Shown here: positions 17,891 to 26,223 of the stretch, piece after piece
Numbering within the stretch: the first letter of the stretch is position 1
Layout: every line of letters begins with the position of its first letter
Assembly: GCA_963814805.1 (NCBI GenBank)
Contig: CAWFER010000033.1
Coordinates: forward strand, 496,001 to 560,000
DNA length: 64,000 nucleotides
Reading direction: 5' to 3'
DNA from: AP-15 sp963814805
Lineage (GTDB): Bacteria; Pseudomonadota; Alphaproteobacteria; ATCC43930; CGMCC-115725
Notes under the pieces: generated by a model
Database searches by the model: none
What the model was told of the DNA's origin: nothing
What the model saw: the letters and a program-made list of their open reading frames with translations, nothing else
Program-made: the position numbers and the translations under genes

Positions 17891-18025
17891 ATGCCCTTTA
17901 TGATTGGCGCTGCAACTGCGGCAACCACGTTGGTGAGTATGGCGTTCGGCCAGATCGATACCGGCTTCGCCGCATTCGGCGTTCTGATGGTCGCGATAGT
18001 GTTGATGACAATGAAGGAAGAATGA
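17891..18025 (+). CDS. Possible 44-residue membrane protein
   Basis: A short frame of 44 residues that is hydrophobic throughout (MPFMIGAATAATTLVSMAFG, then FGVLMVAIVLMTMKEE) and could form one or two membrane helices with a charged C-terminus. It sits alone between two opposite-facing genes. The hydrophobic-then-charged layout is like real small membrane proteins, but there is no clear ribosome binding site and it could be chance. Confidence 0.3.
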   Translation: MPFMIGAATAATTLVSMAFGQIDTGFAAFGVLMVAIVLMTMKEE

Positions 18026-18206
18026 CCGAGTTGTCGGCCCGGCTGCGCCAGTTCGTCGCATGCGGCTGATCCTAGCATTGGTAAATAGAGGTAGCGCCAT
18101 TCCGCCGCGCCGAGTCCAGCAGTTTACGAAGTGACACAAAGGGAAACATTTCGTTAAACTCTCTGTCCTGAGCCTCAGCTGAGGCAAGGATGGGGGGTCT
18201 CGAAGG

Positions 18207-19439
18207 ATGCAGCGATATAGTCTGGCCGGAACATGCGTCCTGCCCTTGACCTTGGTCCTGATGACGCTGCTCAGCCCGCCCGCGGTGGCGCTTGGCCTCG
18301 ATCCGGCCTTTCATCAGGCATTGCTCGGCCCGCAGAAGGCCAGGGGCGTTGTCGTTTGGAGCCATGGCCGCTCGGTCGACGCCGAAGACTGGAAATCGCC
18401 GACGCCGCCCTATCTTCGCGTTTTGCGCGACGCGGGGTGGGATGTGCTTCGCTTCGACCGGCTGCGAACAGACGACACCTTGAGCGGGAGCAGCCGTGTC
18501 CTGGCCGGGCTCGCGACGCAGCTCAAACAGCGGGGCTATCGGCGCGTCGTTCTGGCGGGCCAGTCCTTCGGCGCGTTTCTCGCCTTGATGGCCGCAGACG
18601 ACACGGATGACGTTGACGCCGTGGTGGCGACGGCGCCAGCCGCGTTCGGCGACTTCGAGGACTACTACGACTCCTGGCGCCTGAATGCGACCCGCCTCTT
18701 TCCATTGCTCGAGCGGGTCAGGCGGGCTCGTGTTATGCTGTTTTTTTTCCATGGCGACGATTTCGATCCGGGCGGGCGGGGCGGAAAGTCGCGCGCGATC
18801 CTTTCGCGCCGCGGCCTCGGCTTCGCCGTCATCGATCAGCCAGCCTATCTCGTCGGCCACTGGATTTCGTCGAGCGGACTGTTTCTGCGCCGGTTCGGTG
18901 ATTGCGTGCGCGATTTTGCCGATGATGACGGGCTGAAAGGCGAGTTTGTTTGCGAACCGGTGTGGGGAGAGGAACCAAGCGCCGAATTGCGCTTGCCGCC
19001 AGAACTCCTCCGCTCGAAGGTGGCAGCCGCAGGACCGACCCGGCTGGCGGCTACCGGCGCCTCGGTGCCCGAATCGGTTGCCGGACCCGAAATGGGCGGC
19101 GACATCGCGGCTCGGGATACTTGGTACGGCTTCTACCCGAACGGGCGGGAGGTCCTGATCTCGGTCGAGGCGGTGCATGGACGTGATTTGAAGGCAGTTT
19201 ATGCGATCGGACCCGGGATCGACAAGAATGAGCCGGCCGAATGGAGCCGGCGCAGTGGGCGTATCATCGGCCATGAGCTGGTATTCGCGCAAAAAGGCGA
19301 CAGTACCTTGCGCTTTAGCGCGCGTTACGATGGCGGTCTCAACGTCACCTGGATCTCGCCGGACGGCAAGACCAAGATGGATGCCCAGATGCGGCGCATC
19401 GACCCGTCCTCGTTGCCGATACGCGCTGCCTCGCAATGA
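18207..19439 (+). CDS. Exported alpha/beta-hydrolase-like protein
   Basis: 410 residues. A signal peptide (LAGTCVLPLTLVLMTLLSPPAVALG) is followed by an alpha/beta-hydrolase domain with the nucleophile elbow GQSFG (VVLAGQSFGAFLALMAADD) and an oxyanion-type VVWSHGRSV. FFHGDDFD probably carries the acid and VGHW the histidine. A separate C-terminal beta-rich part (from about residue 305, DTWYGFYPNGREVLI) resembles a small lipocalin-like or beta-sandwich module. Function is unknown; likely a periplasmic esterase-like enzyme. It is convergent with the CopD-like gene with only 3 bases between the stops. Confidence 0.7.
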   Translation: MQRYSLAGTCVLPLTLVLMTLLSPPAVALGLDPAFHQALLGPQKARGVVVWSHGRSVDAEDWKSPTPPYLRVLRDAGWDVLRFDRLRTDDTLSGSSRVLAGLATQLKQRGYRRVVLAGQSFGAFLALMAADDTDDVDAVVATAPAAFGDFEDYYDSWRLNATRLFPLLERVRRARVMLFFFHGDDFDPGGRGGKSRAILSRRGLGFAVIDQPAYLVGHWISSSGLFLRRFGDCVRDFADDDGLKGEFVCEPVWGEEPSAELRLPPELLRSKVAAAGPTRLAATGASVPESVAGPEMGGDIAARDTWYGFYPNGREVLISVEAVHGRDLKAVYAIGPGIDKNEPAEWSRRSGRIIGHELVFAQKGDSTLRFSARYDGGLNVTWISPDGKTKMDAQMRRIDPSSLPIRAASQ

Positions 19440-19442
19440 ACC

Positions 19443-19934
19443 TCAGCGCCAATAGCGGCCGCTGCCGCCGATCGCGACGACGATCAGACCGAGCACCAAG
19501 TTGATGGTCACGATTGTCCGGATCTGCGCGAGCTGCCGCCCGCCCTCTGCCCAATCCTTCCGTGCCACCGCCACCCGGAAACGGCGCCACGGAGCGAAAT
19601 AGAGATGGAGAAAAAGCAGCATCATCAGGATACCCAGGCCTTGCATGATCTGGATATAAAGGCCGATCGTGCGAAAGCCGCCATAGATCCCGAACACCAG
19701 CGCATAGCCACTCGCCAGCAGCAGTATTATTGCGGCGATGACCCAGGCAAAGAACCGGCTCAGAACATTTGACCATAGCTCCAACCGCGGCCCGGCTTCG
19801 AGCATCGCGGCGGCCGGCCGCAGAACCTGGTGGGCAAAGAACATGCCGCCGACCCAGACGACCGCCGCGAGAATGTGAACGATCAACGCGCTGGTAGCGA
19901 AAGCCGCCGTTTCGGCCATCGGCTCAGCCGCCAT
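19443..19934 (-). CDS. CopD-like four-helix membrane protein
   Basis: 163 residues with four predicted membrane helices. It shows the CopD/DUF2269-type pattern of histidines at helix ends (IVHILAAVVWVGGMFFAHQV; MMLLFLHLYFAPWRRFR). CopD proteins are linked to copper handling, but many of these small members are uncharacterised. Its first codons overlap the end of the GST-like gene by 11 bases, so the two are probably translated from one message. ATG 19919 is a second possible start. Confidence 0.65.
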   Translation of the reverse strand: MAAEPMAETAAFATSALIVHILAAVVWVGGMFFAHQVLRPAAAMLEAGPRLELWSNVLSRFFAWVIAAIILLLASGYALVFGIYGGFRTIGLYIQIMQGLGILMMLLFLHLYFAPWRRFRVAVARKDWAEGGRQLAQIRTIVTINLVLGLIVVAIGGSGRYWR

Positions 19935-20619
19935 AAGCGCGGGTCGTGCGCGCGAGACCGTCGAACGCGTCGAGCAGGCGCCCGCGCCAAGCCGCGACCG
20001 GATCGTCGGCCGCTAAAAGTTCGAATTCGCTGATTGCGCGCGCCCATTGGAAAGCGCCGAAGACGACGTAATCAGCATAAGCCGGAACAGCTCCTCCGAA
20101 AAATTGTTGCCGCTCGACAGTCCGGCGCAGCGGCGCGAGGCTCTCACGAAAGGCGGGCAGCCGCGCCTCGCGGTCCTTGACCACTTCCTCGAGCGCGCGG
20201 CCAAACCGTTCCTCGCGCGATCGCCGGAAATAATCGCGATCCGGGCCAGCGGCGTGCTGGCAGATGTCAAGCACGACAAACCCAACCAGCGCCGGCTGAA
20301 CCACCGTTTCAGTCCAGTTTTGCACAAAGGTGGTCAGCGCCCGCCCAGTCTCGCCGCCGAACAACGAGGGGCGGTCCGCATAATGCGATTCGAGATAGCC
20401 GGCGATCACCGAAGAATCGTGAACCACCCTGCCGTCATCGACGATGACCGGGACCCGCCCGGCATTGGGCTGCGGCAGCTTGTCCTTCTCGGTGAAGCGC
20501 CAAGGTACAGTCTCGACCTCTAGACCCTTATGCGCGAGCGCCATCCTGACGCGCCAGCAGAACGGGCTGAAGCGGCGGTCCTCTTCGGCGCCGGCAAGAT
20601 CGTAAAGGATAATAGCCAT
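19924..20619 (-). CDS. Glutathione S-transferase family protein
   Basis: 231 residues. The N-terminal thioredoxin-like domain has FSPFCWRVRMALAHKGLEVE and the glutathione-binding cis-Pro and Ser region RVPVIVDDGRVVHDSSVIAGY. An all-helical C-terminal domain follows. The FSPFCWR variant resembles the beta-etherase-like (LigE/LigF) group of GSTs, but the substrate cannot be inferred. ATG 20619 is chosen because GGAGGAGA lies directly upstream. It is divergent from aroQ and overlaps the CopD-like gene downstream. Confidence 0.78.
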   Translation of the reverse strand: MAIILYDLAGAEEDRRFSPFCWRVRMALAHKGLEVETVPWRFTEKDKLPQPNAGRVPVIVDDGRVVHDSSVIAGYLESHYADRPSLFGGETGRALTTFVQNWTETVVQPALVGFVVLDICQHAAGPDRDYFRRSREERFGRALEEVVKDREARLPAFRESLAPLRRTVERQQFFGGAVPAYADYVVFGAFQWARAISEFELLAADDPVAAWRGRLLDAFDGLARTTRAYGG

Positions 20620-20711
20620 CTTCTCCTCCGTCCGTGTCGGCGTGCGAGAAACCGATATAGCCGCGTGCCGCTTCAGCGCAAAGTCGCGCGACCGCGGCCC
20701 GGGCCCCGTTG

Positions 20712-20739
20712 TTGCCGTCACCGGCGAAAATGATATAAC
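20712..20739 (+). promoter_or_regulatory. Putative promoter of the aroQ-accBC-aat operon
   Basis: TTGCCG (20712-20717) and TATAAC (20734-20739) are separated by 16 bases and resemble -35 and -10 elements. They lie 26 bases before the GTG of aroQ, with an AGGGAGG site at about 20753. Judged by eye only. Confidence 0.4.
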
Positions 20740-20765
20740 CTGCCATTCCTTCAGGGAGGAAGTGG

Positions 20766-21224
20766 GTGCCCATTGTCTTCGTGCTCAACGGCCCCAACCT
20801 GAACCTGCTCGGGGTCCGCGAACCGTCGATCTACGGTCAGGACACATTGGCCGACATCGAGGCGCGCTGCCTTGCCCGCGCAGCCGCACTTGATCTTCAG
20901 ATCGATTTTCGCCAGACCAACCACGAAGGCCAACTTGTCGACTGGATCCAGGAAGCGCGGGAATCGGCCGACGGGATAGTACTGAACGCCGGCGCGCTGA
21001 CCCACACCTCAGTCGCGTTGCTCGACGCTATGACCGCCGTCGGTTTGCCGGTTATCGAGGTGCACCTATCGAACATCTTTCGCCGCGAACGCTTTCGCCA
21101 CCATTCCTATGTGAGCCTCGCCGCGCGCGGGGTGATCTGTGGCTTGGGCGCGCAAGGCTACGAGTTGGCGCTCGAAGCCTTAGCGAGCCTCGTCGAGGAC
21201 GATCCGGGCGAGGGCGATCGGTGA
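20766..21224 (+). CDS. aroQ: 3-dehydroquinate dehydratase, type II
   Basis: Shikimate-pathway enzyme turning 3-dehydroquinate into 3-dehydroshikimate. 152 residues, normal for the dodecameric type II enzyme. Landmarks are LNGPNLNLLGVREPSIYG (with the flexible-loop Arg and the catalytic Tyr), QTNHEGQLVDWIQ, LNAGALTHTSVALLDA and EVHLSNIFRRERFRHHSY (catalytic His). The GTG start follows AGGGAGGAAG. It overlaps accB by 4 bases (GTGA). The order aroQ-accB-accC is common in proteobacteria. Confidence 0.96.
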   Translation: MPIVFVLNGPNLNLLGVREPSIYGQDTLADIEARCLARAAALDLQIDFRQTNHEGQLVDWIQEARESADGIVLNAGALTHTSVALLDAMTAVGLPVIEVHLSNIFRRERFRHHSYVSLAARGVICGLGAQGYELALEALASLVEDDPGEGDR

Positions 21225-21679
21225 GGTTCGGCGGCCGTCGTCCGCCCGCATCGCCCGACCCCGACCTGATCCGCGCGCTCGCTCGGTTGCTGGCCGAAAA
21301 TGATTTGACCGAAATCGAGTACGCGGTTGGCGATCGCCGGGTTCGCGTGACCCGTAGTCCAGCCGCGACAACGGCTAGCGCGGGCCCGGTCGCCCCCACC
21401 GGGATTGGCGCACCGAGCGATGGGCCGGGCGCCGTCGCCCGGCATCCCGGAGCGGTGACCGCGCCAATGGTCGGGACGACCTATCTGGCGCCACAGCCCG
21501 GAGCCCCGGCGCTTGTTCGCCTAGGTGAGATTGTCGCCGCAGGTCAGCCGTTGCTGATCATCGAGGCGATGAAGGTTATGAACGAGATTCGCGCGCCCAG
21601 AGCGGGCCGGATCGCTCAAATCCTGGTCGCCGACGCGCAGCCGGTCGAATACGGCGCGATGTTGATGGTGATCGAATAG
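21221..21679 (+). CDS. accB: Biotin carboxyl carrier protein of acetyl-CoA carboxylase
   Basis: 152 residues. A short N-terminal helix region (LIRALARLLAENDLTEIEY) is joined by an Ala/Pro/Gly-rich linker (about 45-80) to the biotinyl domain, with the biotinylated Lys in EAMKVMN near residue 120. It carries the carboxyl group between AccC and the AccAD transferase in the first step of fatty-acid synthesis. Starts within the stop of aroQ and ends 13 bases before accC. Confidence 0.95.
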   Translation: MRFGGRRPPASPDPDLIRALARLLAENDLTEIEYAVGDRRVRVTRSPAATTASAGPVAPTGIGAPSDGPGAVARHPGAVTAPMVGTTYLAPQPGAPALVRLGEIVAAGQPLLIIEAMKVMNEIRAPRAGRIAQILVADAQPVEYGAMLMVIE

Positions 21680-21692
21680 TGACGCGCCTGCG

Positions 21693-23036
21693 ATGTTCGA
21701 AAAGGTGTTGATCGCCAATCGCGGCGAAATTGCGCTCAGAATCCACCGCGCCTGCCGCGAGATGGGGATCAAGACGGTTGCGGTTCACTCCACTGCCGAT
21801 GCGCGCGCGATGCATGTGCGGCTCGCCGATGAGAGCGTGTGCATAGGGCCGGCCACCGCGCGCGAGAGCTACATGAATGTGTCCGCGATCCTCACCGCGG
21901 CGGAGATCACCGCCGCCGACGCAATCCATCCGGGGCTTGGATTCCTGTCCGAGGACGCCGACTTTGCCGCGGCCGTCGAGGAGCACGGATTCACCTTTAT
22001 CGGCCCGGCGCCCGAGCACATTCGTCTGATGGGCGACAAGGTCGCGGCCAAGGCGGCGGCGGTTCGGCTCGGTATTCCGACGGTGCCGGGCTCAAAGGGC
22101 GCCGTGGCCGATCCCGCCGCGGCTGCAGCCGCAGCCGACGCGATCGGCTATCCGGTGCTGATCAAGGCGGCGGCGGGCGGCGGCGGGCGCGGCATGAAGG
22201 TCGCTCGCGATCGGGCCGAGCTATCGCGGATGCTGCCGGCGGCGCAGCACGAGGCGACCGCATTTTTCGGGCGCAGCGATGTCTATCTGGAACGGTGGCT
22301 CGAACGGCCGCGCCACATCGAAATTCAGGTCCTCGGCGACGGCCAGGGCGGGGTCGTTCATCTTGGCGAGCGCGATTGCTCGTTGCAGCGCGCGCATCAG
22401 AAGGTGCTCGAAGAAACCCCCTCGCCGGCGCTCAACCCCGACGAACGCGACCGGCTTGGCGCGCTCGCCGTCTCGGCGCTGCGCGACATCGGGTATCGAA
22501 GTCTCGGCACCCTCGAATTCCTCTGCCAGGACGGGGAATTCTTCTTTATCGAGATGAACACGCGGCTGCAGGTCGAGCATCCAATCACCGAAATGATCAG
22601 CGGAATCGATATTGTGCGCGAGCAGCTGCGCATCGCGGACGGCGCCCCGCTCGGCTATCGCCAGGCTGAGATCCGGCTTTCCGGCCACGCCATCGAATGC
22701 CGCATCAACGCCGAAAACCCCGAAACGTTTCGGCCCTCTCCAGGCCGGGTCACTGATTATCACGCGCCGGGCGGCCTCGGCGTTCGCGTCGACAGCGCTC
22801 TCTACCAAGGATACGAAGTGCCGCCTTACTATGACAGCTTGATCTCCAAGCTGATCATCCACGGGAGAACCCGCAACGAATGCCTGATGCGGCTGCGCCG
22901 GGCGCTCGACGAATATGTGATCGGTGGCATCGAGACCACCATTCCGCTGCATCAGCGCCTGGTCAACGCCGCCGATTTCATCAATGGCGATTACGACATC
23001 CATTGGCTCGAGCGGTTCATGGGGCGTTCTGGATGA
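21693..23036 (+). CDS. accC: Biotin carboxylase of acetyl-CoA carboxylase
   Basis: 447 residues, full length. ATP-grasp enzyme that carboxylates biotin on AccB using bicarbonate and ATP. Landmarks are the start KVLIANRGEIALRI, the glycine-rich loop KAAAGGGGRGMK, EIQVLGDGQG, GERDCSLQRAHQKVLEE and EMNTRLQVEHPITEM (metal ligands and catalytic Arg region). The single-subunit form, rather than a fused acyl-CoA carboxylase, agrees with the adjacent accB. It overlaps aat by an ATGA. Confidence 0.97.
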   Translation: MFEKVLIANRGEIALRIHRACREMGIKTVAVHSTADARAMHVRLADESVCIGPATARESYMNVSAILTAAEITAADAIHPGLGFLSEDADFAAAVEEHGFTFIGPAPEHIRLMGDKVAAKAAAVRLGIPTVPGSKGAVADPAAAAAAADAIGYPVLIKAAAGGGGRGMKVARDRAELSRMLPAAQHEATAFFGRSDVYLERWLERPRHIEIQVLGDGQGGVVHLGERDCSLQRAHQKVLEETPSPALNPDERDRLGALAVSALRDIGYRSLGTLEFLCQDGEFFFIEMNTRLQVEHPITEMISGIDIVREQLRIADGAPLGYRQAEIRLSGHAIECRINAENPETFRPSPGRVTDYHAPGGLGVRVDSALYQGYEVPPYYDSLISKLIIHGRTRNECLMRLRRALDEYVIGGIETTIPLHQRLVNAADFINGDYDIHWLERFMGRSG

Positions 23037-23704
23037 GTTCGGGCGGGGCAAGAATTACCCCCGAGCTCCTGCTCGCTGCCTATGCCGCCGGGGTCTTTCC
23101 GATGGCCGAATCGGCCGACGATCCCGAACTATTCTGGGTCGATCCGCACCGCCGCGGTATTCTCCCGCTCGACGCCTTTCACCTCTCGCATCGACTGCGC
23201 CGCGTGCTGCGTCAGGGACGGTTCGAGATCCGCTGCGACAGCGCCTTCGACGCAGTCATCCGAGGCTGCGCCAAAGCGGCCGAGAAGCGCCCTAATACCT
23301 GGATCAACGACGAAATCGTGCGGCTTTATGGCGCGCTCTTCGCCCGTGGCTCGGCCCACAGCGTCGAATGCCGCCGCGCCGGCGTACTGGTAGGCGGCTT
23401 GTACGGCGTGTCCATTGGCGCCGCCTTTTTTGGGGAAAGCATGTTCAGCCGCGAGTCCGACGCGAGCAAGGTGGCCCTGGTTCACCTGCTCGCTCGGCTA
23501 CGGCTTGGAGGCTATCGCCTGCTCGACATCCAGTTCCTGACCCCGCATCTGGCGCGCTTCGGCGCGATCGAAATCTCGCGCGCTCGCTACCGTCGATTGC
23601 TGGCTTCATCCCTCGCCTATCGTGCGGCGTTCCCGCTTGCGCTGCCGGAGGATTCGGGCGGCGACCCGCTCGCCCCCTTACAGTCCAGCAGGATCACGTC
23701 GTAG
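23033..23704 (+). CDS. aat: Leucyl/phenylalanyl-tRNA-protein transferase
   Basis: 223 residues. It adds Leu or Phe from charged tRNA to proteins with basic N-termini, marking them for ClpS/ClpAP breakdown. Landmarks are ITPELLLAAYAAGVFPMAE, FWVDPHRRGILPLD, TWINDEIVRLYGALFARG, HSVECRRAGVLVGGLYGVSIG, FFGESMFSRESDASK and LLDIQFLTPHLARFG. Translationally coupled to accC. Its end overlaps the end of the facing DUF2155 gene by 88 bases. Confidence 0.95.
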   Translation: MSSGGARITPELLLAAYAAGVFPMAESADDPELFWVDPHRRGILPLDAFHLSHRLRRVLRQGRFEIRCDSAFDAVIRGCAKAAEKRPNTWINDEIVRLYGALFARGSAHSVECRRAGVLVGGLYGVSIGAAFFGESMFSRESDASKVALVHLLARLRLGGYRLLDIQFLTPHLARFGAIEISRARYRRLLASSLAYRAAFPLALPEDSGGDPLAPLQSSRITS

Positions 23705-24060
23705 ACCGGGTTCTCGAGCGAGGATAGCGCCGGGCTCTGGGCGAACATCCATCCGCTGAACCGTTGGATGCTGTCCTCGCCCGGGCGAAGCTCGTCGATC
23801 TGCAGAAAGGCTGCGCTCTCGGGCCGGTCCTCTGGCGGGTTCCGCTCGCAGTCGCGCACAATGATCGACAGGCTGCCAAAGCGGACGGTTTTGCCGACCG
23901 GCGCCTCGATTTCAGAGACGCGGGCCGTAATCTTGTCGAGCCCTTGCAACACCGCCAAAGGCTCCGAGATCATGTCCGAATCCGCAACGCCGGCGGTCGC
24001 GATCGCCTGCATCGCTCCAAGCGTCAACAAAGTCGCAAGAACGCCGCGGCGACCCGACAT
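23617..24060 (-). CDS. DUF2155 exported protein
   Basis: 147 residues with an N-terminal signal (GVLATLLTLGAMQAIATAGVA). The domain has the DUF2155 pattern: LQGLDKITARVSEIEAPVGK, then SIIVRDCERNPPEDRPESAA, FSGWMFAQSPALSSLENPVY and DVILLDCK. The family is alphaproteobacterial, of unknown function and probably periplasmic with a Cys pair. Elsewhere it commonly lies beside accC-aat, as here. The start MSGRRG is taken because the signal peptide begins there. Confidence 0.85.
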   Translation of the reverse strand: MSGRRGVLATLLTLGAMQAIATAGVADSDMISEPLAVLQGLDKITARVSEIEAPVGKTVRFGSLSIIVRDCERNPPEDRPESAAFLQIDELRPGEDSIQRFSGWMFAQSPALSSLENPVYDVILLDCKGASGSPPESSGSASGNAAR

Positions 24061-24085
24061 CCAGCTTCGCGATGGCCGTGCGCGC

Positions 24086-24991
24086 TCAGCCAATTCTCTG
24101 CCCCCGCGCTTCGCGTTCGGCAATCGCCGCTTCTCGTTCGACCATATGGCGGGCACGCTCGACCACCGGCACGTCGATCATCCTGCCGTCGACGGTGACC
24201 GCGCCCACCCCCTCGGACAGCGCCTTGTCATAGGCGGCGAGCACGCGCCGGGCGTGATCGATCTCACCGGCGTTGGGCCGGAATTCCTCGTTCAGGATCG
24301 CCACCTGGCTTGGATGGATGACCGAGGCTCCGATAAAGCCGAACCGTCGCGAGCGGCGGATCGTCTGGCGGAAGCCATCGAGATCGTGAAACTCGGCGAT
24401 CGAACCGATGAAGCCCAACGGCATGATGCCGGCGGCGCGGGCGGCGAACACCGCCATCTGCTTCGGCATCGAGAGCGCTTCCGCCTCGGGCAGGATGCCG
24501 GCCGACGTGGCGAAATCCTCGGCGCCGAGGTTGAGGGCGCAGAGCCTTGGATGGGCGCGGGCGATCTCGGCGATGTGAAAAAATGCCGCTGCAGTCTCAA
24601 CCATCGCAATGAGGCGCGTCGCACCGACGACCACGCCGCGCTCAGCCTCGACCTCGTCGACGATCTCGGCAATCAGTCGAACATGCGCGGCGTTCTCGGT
24701 CTTCGGCAGGGCCAGCGCCGTCACCCGCGGCCCGATCGCCGCCTCGATGTCGCGCACTGCCATGCGCACCGGTCTGCTGATTCGTACGACGACATCCGCG
24801 CCACCGCGCGACACGATTTCGGCCGCCTCCGGCACCAGCCCCCTCGCCCGCTCCTTTTCCGTGGCGGCGACGCTGTCCTCGAGATCGAGGATAATCGCGT
24901 CGGCGCCGCGCCTGGCCGCCCCGTCGACAAAGCGCCGGACGGTCACCGGAACGAACAGCAGCGAGCGCCACACCGGCAGACCATTTGTCAC
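24086..24991 (-). CDS. CitE-like CoA ester lyase (HpcH/HpaI family)
   Basis: 301 residues of the CitE/malyl-CoA lyase type TIM-barrel lyases. Landmarks are WRSLLFVPV, ADAIILDLEDSVA (metal-binding Glu/Asp), TALALPKTENA, LIAMVETAAAFFHI (metal Glu), LNLGAEDFATSAG and GASVIHPSQVAILN. Such enzymes split or form C-C bonds in CoA esters such as malyl-, citramalyl- or beta-methylmalyl-CoA. The preceding gene encodes a CoA-transferase whose stop overlaps this start by 4 bases, so the pair probably activates an acid to its CoA ester and then cleaves it. Confidence 0.82.
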   Translation of the reverse strand: MTNGLPVWRSLLFVPVTVRRFVDGAARRGADAIILDLEDSVAATEKERARGLVPEAAEIVSRGGADVVVRISRPVRMAVRDIEAAIGPRVTALALPKTENAAHVRLIAEIVDEVEAERGVVVGATRLIAMVETAAAFFHIAEIARAHPRLCALNLGAEDFATSAGILPEAEALSMPKQMAVFAARAAGIMPLGFIGSIAEFHDLDGFRQTIRRSRRFGFIGASVIHPSQVAILNEEFRPNAGEIDHARRVLAAYDKALSEGVGAVTVDGRMIDVPVVERARHMVEREAAIAEREARGQRIG

Positions 24992-26223
24992 GTCACATCT
25001 CCCAGAAAGACCACGCCCTGCGTCGCTAGCCCGTCGAGAATCTCGCGGTCGAGACCGAGTTCAGCCAGGATCTCCGCGGTGTGCTGGCCGAGGGATGGAG
25101 CCGGTCGGCGCAACCTGCCGGGGGTGCCCAACAGGCGCGGGATTACGTTGTGCATCGTCAGATGTCCCAGATCGGCGTCGGGGAGATCGACCAGGATCTC
25201 GCGCGCGACCACATGCGGATCTGCGATGAATTGATCAATATCGTAGACCGGCGCCGCGGTCACTTCAGCCCGCCCGAAGGCGTCCATGTTCTCGGCGAGG
25301 GTGCGCGCTTCGATAAAAGCGGCAATTGGCGCCTCGCACGCCTCAGCGTTCTTGACGCGCTCGCTGTTGGTGCGAAAGCGCGGATCGGCGATCATGTCTT
25401 CACGGCCGATCGCGCGGAATAGGCGCTCGGCCATCGCCTGGATCGACGCGGAAATCCCGACGTAGCGTCCGTCCTTGGTCCGGAACACATTGCGCGGCGA
25501 TGTCGTCTCTGAGCGGCTGCCGGTGCGCTCACGCACTTGACCTGTCAAGCCGTGGATCGCCGCCTCGGTAGCAATGAACGAAAACAGCGGATCGAGTAGC
25601 GGCAGGTCGATCACCTGGCCCTTGCCGCCCTTGACCTCGATTTCGCGCAGCGCCACGAGCACTCCGCTTGCGCCGTAGAGGCCGGCGACCATGTCGGCGA
25701 GCGCGGTCGGCGGCAAAACCGGCTCGCGATCGGCAAAACCGGTGCGCGCAGCATAGCCTGACATGCTCTCGACCAAGGTGCCAAAGCCAGGGCGGTCGCG
25801 GTAGGGTCCCTCCTGCCCCCAGCCAGAAACCCGCAGGATGATCAGGCCGGGGTTGCGCTGATGCAGGCTCCGGGGGCCGAGGCCCATCGTTTCAAGGGTC
25901 CCTGGCCGGAAATTCTCGATCAGCACCCGAGCGCCTGCGACCAGATCGGACAGCAATTGGCGACCACGCGCGTCGTGAAGGTCCAACGCCACGCTCTTCT
26001 TGTTTCGCGAGTAGACCTTCCAGTGGACGCTGACCCCGTTTGTTTGCCAGGCGCGCAGCGGGTCGCCTCGCTTCGGATCCTCGATCTTGATGACCTCGGC
26101 GCCGAAATCGGCGAGCTGCAGGCTGACCATATTGCCGGAGACGAGCCTCGATAGGTCGATGACCCGCACTCCGTCGAGCGGGCACGCCGACTGCGGTTGA
26201 AAAGCCTTCTCGGGCACGCCCAT
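24988..26223 (-). CDS. CaiB/BaiF family (class III) CoA-transferase
   Basis: About 411 residues. Class III fold with LDGVRVIDLSRLVSGNMVSLQLADFGAEVIKIE at the start (split here as one domain signature), RNKKSVALDLH, ENFRPGTLETMGLG and a likely catalytic Asp in TALADMVAGLYGA. It moves CoA between acids. ATG 26223 (MGVPEK) is chosen because GGGA lies upstream and the family domain starts soon after; an ATG at 26325 would add 34 unmatched residues. First gene of a two-gene operon with the CitE-like lyase. Confidence 0.82.
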   Translation of the reverse strand: MGVPEKAFQPQSACPLDGVRVIDLSRLVSGNMVSLQLADFGAEVIKIEDPKRGDPLRAWQTNGVSVHWKVYSRNKKSVALDLHDARGRQLLSDLVAGARVLIENFRPGTLETMGLGPRSLHQRNPGLIILRVSGWGQEGPYRDRPGFGTLVESMSGYAARTGFADREPVLPPTALADMVAGLYGASGVLVALREIEVKGGKGQVIDLPLLDPLFSFIATEAAIHGLTGQVRERTGSRSETTSPRNVFRTKDGRYVGISASIQAMAERLFRAIGREDMIADPRFRTNSERVKNAEACEAPIAAFIEARTLAENMDAFGRAEVTAAPVYDIDQFIADPHVVAREILVDLPDADLGHLTMHNVIPRLLGTPGRLRRPAPSLGQHTAEILAELGLDREILDGLATQGVVFLGDVT

